From Mesostigma viride (taxonomy: Eukaryota > Streptophyta > Mesostigmatophyceae > Mesostigmatales > Mesostigmataceae): a stretch of 64,000 bases of DNA. The translations under genes and the position numbers were made by a program. Under the pieces are notes generated by a model. The model did no database searches. It was not told the DNA's origin and was given only the letters and a program-made list of their open reading frames with translations. Shown here one piece after another: positions 57,783-64,000 of this stretch. The stretch is taken from the NCBI GenBank assembly GCA_009746045.1, contig RPFO01000276.1, positions 4,085,605-4,149,604 on the forward strand. Reading direction: 5' to 3'. Numbering within the stretch: the stretch's first letter is position 1; each line of letters opens with the position of its first letter.

Positions 57783-58250
57783 CAAAAATCACACCCTAAT
57801 TTCCAGTTTCCAACGGCCGTTGGCGCAAGAAAAATCACACCCTAATTTCCAGGTTCCAACGGCCGTTGGCGCAAGAAAAATCACACCCTAATTTCCAGGT
57901 TCCAACGGCCGTTGGCGCAAGAAAAATCACACACTAATTTCCAGGTTCCAACGGCCGTTGGCGCAAGAAAAATCACACCCTAATTTCCAGGCTCCAACGG
58001 CCGTTGGCGCAAGAAAAATGTCGACCGAATTTCCAGGTTCCAACGGCCGTTGGCGCAAGAAAAATATCAACCAAATTTCCAGGTTCCAACGGCCGTTGGC
58101 GCAGGAAAAATGACACCCTAATTTCCAGGTTCCAACGGCCGTTGGCGCAAGAAAAATCACACACTAATTTCCAGGTTCCAACGGCCGTTGGCGCAAGAAA
58201 AATCACACCCTAATTTCCAGGTTCCAACGGCCGTTGGCGCAAGAAAAATA
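57783..58250 (-). repeat. 46-bp palindromic minisatellite, ten copies, in an intron
   Basis: Unit (plus strand) AATTTCCAGGTTCCAACGGC then CGTTGGCGCAAGAAAAATCA then CACCCT. Each unit has the perfect 14-bp palindrome CCAACGGCCGTTGG. Ten nearly identical copies almost fill the 617-bp intron between exons 59,448-58,297 and 57,679 downward. Confidence 0.93.
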
Positions 58251-58296
58251 ACATCTAGTGCCTAAAACGTTCCCACACCCGATCCGTTATATTTAC

Positions 58297-59448
58297 CTTT
58301 TGCGTCCGCATGTCCTTCATGGGCGGGATCAGTGCTTCCCCCTCCACCTCCCAGCCCTTGAGCACGTCCAGATTGGTGTACTTGAACTTCTCCGCGTCCC
58401 TCACCAACCCCCTCCACAAATCAAACGCCTCGTCGGTTGTCTCCACGAACTTGCCCTTTTGTTTACCCGCAATCTCGCCAGCTATCGCAGTACTCACTTG
58501 CTCGTCAGAGCCCTCGAAAATCACGGACTTCAACATCTGTGTGTAGTGGTTGCCGTCCAGCACGGCAAACTGCACAAACACGCAAGGCGTCTGGTCTCGA
58601 AATTTACCCTTAAGGCCGGCATGGTCCGAGATGTTCAAGCTCCCCAGCGCGGATTTCGTCAGGTCAACTACTGCCTCACGCTCAGATTCATTTGACCACT
58701 CGGACGGATCCAACTCCATGGTGATCAACTCGTCTGAGCAAGCGGCCGCCATGTCCTTCAGGGAGTCCGTCCGGAGAATGGACATGGCTTCCTCGGCCGT
58801 TGGCGAACGATAGTATCCGAACCTCTGCACGGCACGGTCACTGTCGTCCCCCGTCAGTATTTTAATGTGGTAAGGAACCTTTTCACTCCTCTGCACCCAT
58901 AAATTGTAGAGACCTGGATCACGGTCTGCCAGCACCTGCCACGCAAACCGGAAGATCGGCACGGCACATTTTGCTTTTGTCAGACTTGTGCCGGCCCCCA
59001 CGAACCACGGCGCGAGCCCCCTACAATTCCGCACCGTCACCGTCCGATGCCGCATGAGTTCCGGGAGTTGGCACAAGTTCTCCGTGGGGGCCCGTACTTG
59101 AGTCGCAATCGCGGACCCCCCCACGATGTCGACATCGTCTGGAACTAGGCGTATCTTCTGCCGCAGATGAAACGCCGCCTGTATGGTGTCAGTTAGATTC
59201 TTGTCGTGCACTTGAGAGGACGGCGCTGGCTCCCAGGAGTCCAAAATGCTGGGCTTCGCATTTCCAGCACGTGTCGTCAGCAGCCCCTTCCTCTCAAAGG
59301 TCTTCACAATCACCGACCATAAGTCGGTGCCCGGTGCTCGTTGGCGCCATTCCTCAAAAAATGTTGTGATCCCTTTCCGCCACCCATGTTCAATCTTGTA
59401 AACCAACCTCCTCCGCTCTTCGTCCGTTCTCGGCCTGGACGGACGCCC
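58297..59448 (-). CDS. Large exon of an unrecognised protein (384 codons)
   Basis: Acceptor TGATCAG at 59,449 and donor AAAAG/GTAAAT at 58,296; the frame is open throughout and the 3' join to 57,679 keeps phase. Segments: RPRTDEERRRLVYKIEHGWR, LWSVIVKTFERKGLLTTRAG, LRQKIRLVPDDVDIVGGSAI, LPELMRHRTVTVRNCRGLAP, KAKCAVPIFRFAWQVLADRD, YYRSPTAEEAMSILRTDSLK, VFVQFAVLDGNHYTQMLKSV, FDLWRGLVRDAEKFKYTNLD. DGNHYTQ faintly recalls the DGNHR loop of ParB-like folds, but this is not enough to assign a family. The exon is flanked on both sides by arrays of the same 46-bp repeat. The start of the protein lies beyond the window's repeat array. Confidence 0.6.
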
Positions 59449-59489
59449 CTGATCACATGCAAAAAACATACAGATAGCCGGAAGGTCAG

Positions 59490-60195
59490 TACTATGTTCC
59501 AACGGCCGTCGCCGGAAAAATAACACCCTAATTTCCAGGTTCCAACGGCCGTTGGCGCATGAAAATCACACCCTAATTTACAGGTTCCAACGGCCGTTGG
59601 CGCATGAAAATCACACCCTAATTTCCAGGTTCCAACGGCCGTTGGCGACAGAAAAATAACACCCTAATTTCCAGGTTCCAACGGCCGTTGGCGCGAGAAA
59701 AATGACACCCTAATTTCCAGGTTCCAACGGCCGTTGGCGCAAGAAAAATCACATCCTATTTTCCAGGTTCCAACGGCCGTTGGCGCAAGAAAAATCACAC
59801 CCTAATTTCCATGCAGGTTCCAACGGCCGTTGGCGCGAGAAAAATGACACCTTCATTTCCATGTTCCAACGGCCGTTGGCGACAGAAAAATAACACCCTA
59901 ATTTCCAGGTTCCAACGGCCGTTGGCGCATGAAAATCACACCCTAATTTACAGGTTCCAACGGCCGTTGGCGCATGAAAATCACACCCTAATTTACAGGT
60001 TCCAACGGCCGTTGGCGCAAGAAAAATGACACCCTAATTTCCAGTTTCCAACGGCCGTTGGCGACAGAAAAATAACACCCTAATTTCCAGGTTCCAACGG
60101 CCGTTGGCGCATGAAAATCACACCCTAATTTACAGGTTCCGACGGCCGTTGGGCAAAAAAAAATAACACCCTAATTTCCAGATTGCAACGGCCGT
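59490..60195 (-). repeat. 46-bp palindromic minisatellite, about 16 copies, in the upstream intron
   Basis: Same unit as at 57,783-58,250, but more variable (45-47 bp; GCGCATGAAAATCACAC, GCGACAGAAAAATAAC and TTTACAGG variants). The first and last copies are damaged (GGCCGTCGCC and GGCCGTAGGC). It lies directly upstream of the acceptor at 59,449. Confidence 0.92.
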
Positions 60196-60207
60196 AGGCG
60201 CAAGAAA

Positions 60208-61291
60208 ATCAAGCAAGAAAAGGACAAGGACAAGGACAAGGACAAGGACAAGGACAAGGACAAGGACAAGGACGAGGACAAGGACAAGGACAAGGACAAG
60301 GACAAGGACAAGGACAAGGACAAGGACAAGGACAAGGACAAGGACAAGGACAAGGACAAGGACAAGGACAAGGACAAGGACAAGGTGCTGGCACAAGGAC
60401 AAGGACAAGGACAAGGACAAGGACAAGGACAAGGTGCTGGCACAAGGACAAGGACAAGGACAAGGTGCTGGCACAAGGACAAGGACAAGGACAAGGACAA
60501 GGACAAGGACAAGGACAAGGACAAGGACAAGGACAAGGACAAGGACAAGGACAAGGACAAGGACAAGGACAAGGACAAGGACAAGGACAAGGACAAGGAC
60601 AAGGACAAGGACAAGGACAAGGACAAGGACAAGGACAAGGACAAGGACAAGGACAAGGACGAGGACGAGGACAAGGACAAGGACAAGGACAAGGACAAGG
60701 ACAAGGACAAGGACAAGGACAAGGACAAGGACAAGGACAAGGACAAGGACAAGGACAAGGACAAGGACAAGGACAAGGACAAGGACAAGGACAAGGACAA
60801 GGACAAGGACAAGGACAAGGACAAGGACAAGGACAAGGACAAGGACAAGGACAAGGACAAGGACAAGGACAAGGACAAGGACAAGGACAAGGACAAGGAC
60901 AAGGACAAGGACAAGGACAAGGACAAGGACAGGACAAGGACAGGACAAGGACAAGGACAAGGACAAGGACAAGGACAAGGACAAGGACAGGACGAGGACA
61001 AGGACAAGGACAAGGACAAGGACAAGGACGAGGACGAGGACGAGGACAAGGACAAGGACAAGGACAAGGACAAGGACGAGGACAAGGACGAGGACAAGGA
61101 CAAGGACAAGGACAAGGACAAGGACAAGGACAAGGACAAGGACAAGGACAAGGACAAGGACAAGGACAAGGACAAGGACAAGGACAAGGACAAGGACAAG
61201 GACAAGGACAAGGACAAGGACAAGGACAAGGACAAGGACAAGGACAAGGACAAGGACAAGGACAAGGACAAGGACAAGGCAACGACAAGGC

Positions 61292-61322
<31 letters not shown>

Positions 61323-64000
61323 AAGGACAAGGACAAGGACAAGGACGAGGACGAGGACGAGGACAAGGACAAGGACAAGGACAAGGACAAGGACAAGGAC
61401 AAGGACAAGGGCAAGGACAAGGACAAGGACAAGGACAAGGACAAGGACAAGGACGAGGACGAGGACGAGGACAAGGACAAGGACAAGGACAAGGACAAGG
61501 ACAAGGACAAGGACAAGGACAAGGACAAGGACAAGGACAAGGACAAGGGCAAGGACAAGGACAAGGACAAGGACAAGGACAAGGACAAGGACAAGGACAA
61601 GGACGAGGACGAGGACGAGGACAAGGACAAGGACAAGGACAAGGACAAGGACAAGGACAACGTGCTGGCACAAGGACAAGGACAAGGACAAGGACAAGGA
61701 CAAGGACAAGGACAAGGACAAGGACAAGGACAAGGACAAGGACAAGGACAAGGACGAGGACAAGGACGAGGACAAGGACAAGGACAAGGACAAGGACAAG
61801 GACAAGGACAAGGACAAGGACAAGGACAAGGACAAGGACAAGGACAAGGACAAGGACAAGGACAAGGACAAGGACAAGGACAAGGACAAGGACAAGGACA
61901 AGGACAAGGCTGGCACAAGGACAAGGACAAGGACAAGGACAAGGACAAGGACAAGGACAAGGACAAGGACAAGGACAAGGACAAGGACAAGGACAAGGAC
62001 AAGGACAAGGACAAGGACAAGGACAAGGACAAGGACAAGGACAAGGACAAGGACAAGGACAAGGACAACGTGCTGGCACAAGGACAAGGACAAGGACAAG
62101 GACAAGGACAAGGACAAGGACAAGGACAAGGACAAGGACAAGGACAAGGACAAGGACAAGGACAAGGACAAGGACAAGGACAAGGACAAGGACAAGGACA
62201 AGGACAAGGACAAGGACAAGGACAAGGACAAGGACAAGGACAAGGACAAGGACAAGGACAAGGACAAGGACAAGGACAAGGACAAGGACAAGGACAAGGA
62301 CAAGGACAAGGACAAGGACAAGGACAAGGACAAGGACAAGGACAAGGACAAGGACAAGGACAAGGGGACAAGGACAAGGACAAGGACAAGGCTGGACAAG
62401 GACAAGGACAAGGACAAGGACAAGGACAAGGACAAGGACAAGGACAAGGACAAGGACAAGGACAAGGACAAGGACAAGGACAAGGACAAGGACAAGGACA
62501 AGGACAAGGACAAGGACAAGGACAAGGACAAGGACAAGGACAAGGACAAGGACAAGGACAAGGACAAGGACAAGGACAAGGACAAGGACAAGGACAAGGA
62601 CAAGGACAAGGACAAGGACAAGGACAAGGACAAGGACAAGGACAAGGACAAGGACAAGGACAAGGACAAGGACAAGGACAAGGACAAGGACAAGGACAAG
62701 GACAAGGACAAGGACAAGGACAAGGACGAGGACGAGGACGAGGACAAGGACAAGGACAAGGACAAGGACAAGGACAAGGACAAGGACAAGGACAAGGACA
62801 AGGACAAGGACAAGGACAAGGACAAGGACAAGGACAAGGACAAGGACAAGGACAAGGACAAGGACAAGGCTGGACAAGGACAAGGACAAGGACAAGGACA
62901 AGGACAAGGACAAGGACAAGGACAAGGACAAGGACAAGGACAAGGACAAGGACAAGGACAAGGACAAGGACAAGGACAAGGACAAGGACAAGGACAAGGA
63001 CAAGGACAAGGACAAGGACAAGGACAAGGACAAGGACAAGGACAAGGACGAGGACGAGGACAGGACAAGGACAAGGACAAGGACAAGGACAAGGACAAGG
63101 ACAAGGGCAAGGACAAGGACAAGGACAAGGACAAGGACAAGGACAAGGACAAGGACAAGGACGAGGACGAGGACGAGGACAAGGACAAGGACAAGGACAA
63201 GGACAAGGACAAGGACAAGGGCAAGGACAAGGACAAGGACAAGGCTGGACAAGGACAAGGACAAGGACAAGGCTGGCAAGGACAAGGACAAGGACAAGGA
63301 CAAGGACAAGGACAAGGACAAGGACAAGGACAAGGACAAGGACAAGGACAAGGACAAGGACAAGGACAAGGACAAGGACAAGGACAAGGACAAGGACAAG
63401 GACAAGGACAAGGACAAGGACAAGGACAAGGACAAGGACAAGGACAAGGACAAGGACAAGGACAAGGACAAGGACAAGGACAAGGACAAGGACAAGGACA
63501 AAGGACAAGGACAAGGACAAGGACAAGGACAAGGACAAGGACAAGGACAAGGACAAGGACAAGGACAAGGACAAGGACAAGGACAAGGACAAGGACAAGG
63601 ACAAGGACAAGGACAAGGACAAGGACAAGGCTGGCACAAGGACAAGGACAAGGACAAGGACAAGGACAAGGACAAGGACAAGGACAAGGACAAGGACAAG
63701 GACAAGGACAAGGACAAGGACAAGGACAAGGACAAGGACAAGGACAAGGACAAGGACAAGGACAAGGACAAGGACAAGGACAAGGACAAGGACAAGGACA
63801 AGGACAAAGGACAAGGACAAGGACAAGGACAAGGACAAGGACAAGGACAAGGACAAGGACAAGGACAAGGACAAGGACAAGGACAAGGACAAGGACAAGG
63901 ACAAGGACAAGGACAAGGACAAGGACAAGGACAAGGACAAGGACAAGGACAAGGAAAGGACAAGGACAAGGACAAGGACAAGGACAAGGACAAGGATGGC
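60208..64000 (-). repeat. CAAGGA hexanucleotide array with internal variants, runs off the window
   Basis: At least 3.8 kb of CAAGGA (TCCTTG on the strand of the flanking gene). Interspersed variants are CGAGGA blocks (for example 60,658, 61,027, 61,295, 61,348, 61,451, 61,603, 62,726 and 63,160), GGGCAAGG units (61,410, 61,548, 63,105 and 63,219) and GCTGGCACAAGG or GCTGGACAAGG spacers (60,385, 60,434, 60,467, 61,662, 61,908, 62,070, 62,391, 62,870, 63,243, 63,272 and 63,630). There are no stops in the unit, so Ser-Leu, Pro-Cys and Val-Leu frames over 1,000 codons long are artefacts. Confidence 0.95.

Noticed and set aside
57783-60195. CRISPR-like array (regular repeats with a palindrome)
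   Set aside because: The whole 46-bp period is repeated; there are no unique spacers, no cas genes, and the context is a eukaryotic intron.
57783-60195. Telomere-related CACCCTAA motif in each repeat unit
   Set aside because: CCCTAA occurs once per 46-bp unit and never as a tandem telomeric run. The location is intronic.
60130-63993. Minus-strand frames over 1,000 codons (Ser-Leu, Pro-Cys, Val-Leu)
   Set aside because: Hexamer array without stops in any frame. Frame-dependent dipeptides and frequent frame changes at variant units argue against a protein.

Overview
The window looks like nuclear DNA of an intron-rich, GC-rich photosynthetic eukaryote, most likely an alga. The reasons are a BASS transporter closest in motif content to the plant plastid BASS3 type, GT-AG introns whose exons join in phase, several classes of non-LTR retroelement, and a very high density of tandem repeats. 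There is no bacterial gene organisation, rRNA or CRISPR. The species cannot be named from the sequence alone.

Layout. 1-8,021: eight exons (+) of a bile acid:sodium symporter family protein, 5' end outside the window, with repeat arrays in its introns. 8.0-11.1 kb: retroelement debris. 11.7-19.0 kb: an ELMO-domain gene (-), with a compound trinucleotide microsatellite in one intron. 19.0-21.6 kb: mostly anonymous sequence with two weak coding fragments. 21.6-34.0 kb: a three-exon ankyrin/WW-like gene (+) whose first intron is about 10.95 kb, almost all of it an octanucleotide array of about 1,320 copies. 34.0-35.5 kb: small minisatellites. 35.5-40.4 kb: nested retroelements (Penelope-like 3' ends, LINE pseudogenes, a SINE-like insert with target duplication). 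41.0-41.5 kb: a small hypothetical gene (-). 42.3-45.2 kb: a four-exon membrane-protein gene (+). 45.8-53.8 kb: a Penelope-like fragment, an ORF1-only LINE copy, an apparently intact single-ORF retrotransposon of the R2/NeSL/Utopia type (1,031 aa), and a frameshifted LINE ORF1. 54.3-59.4 kb: exons (-) of one or more unrecognised large proteins, with 46-bp palindromic minisatellites in two introns. 60.2-64.0 kb: a hexanucleotide array running off the window.

How it fits together. The host genes (transporter, ELMO, ankyrin/WW, membrane protein) show no common pathway. They share an intron architecture: nearly every large tandem array lies in an intron and most are C/T-rich on the sense strand, whichever strand the gene is on. 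Several copies sit just upstream of a 3' splice site. The retroelements share a small 3'-terminal hairpin module followed by an AATT-type tail, which suggests that ORF1-only and SINE-like copies are mobilised by the RT-bearing LINE. Exon joins were worked out by eye from splice consensus, phase and protein-family motifs and have not been tested against transcripts.
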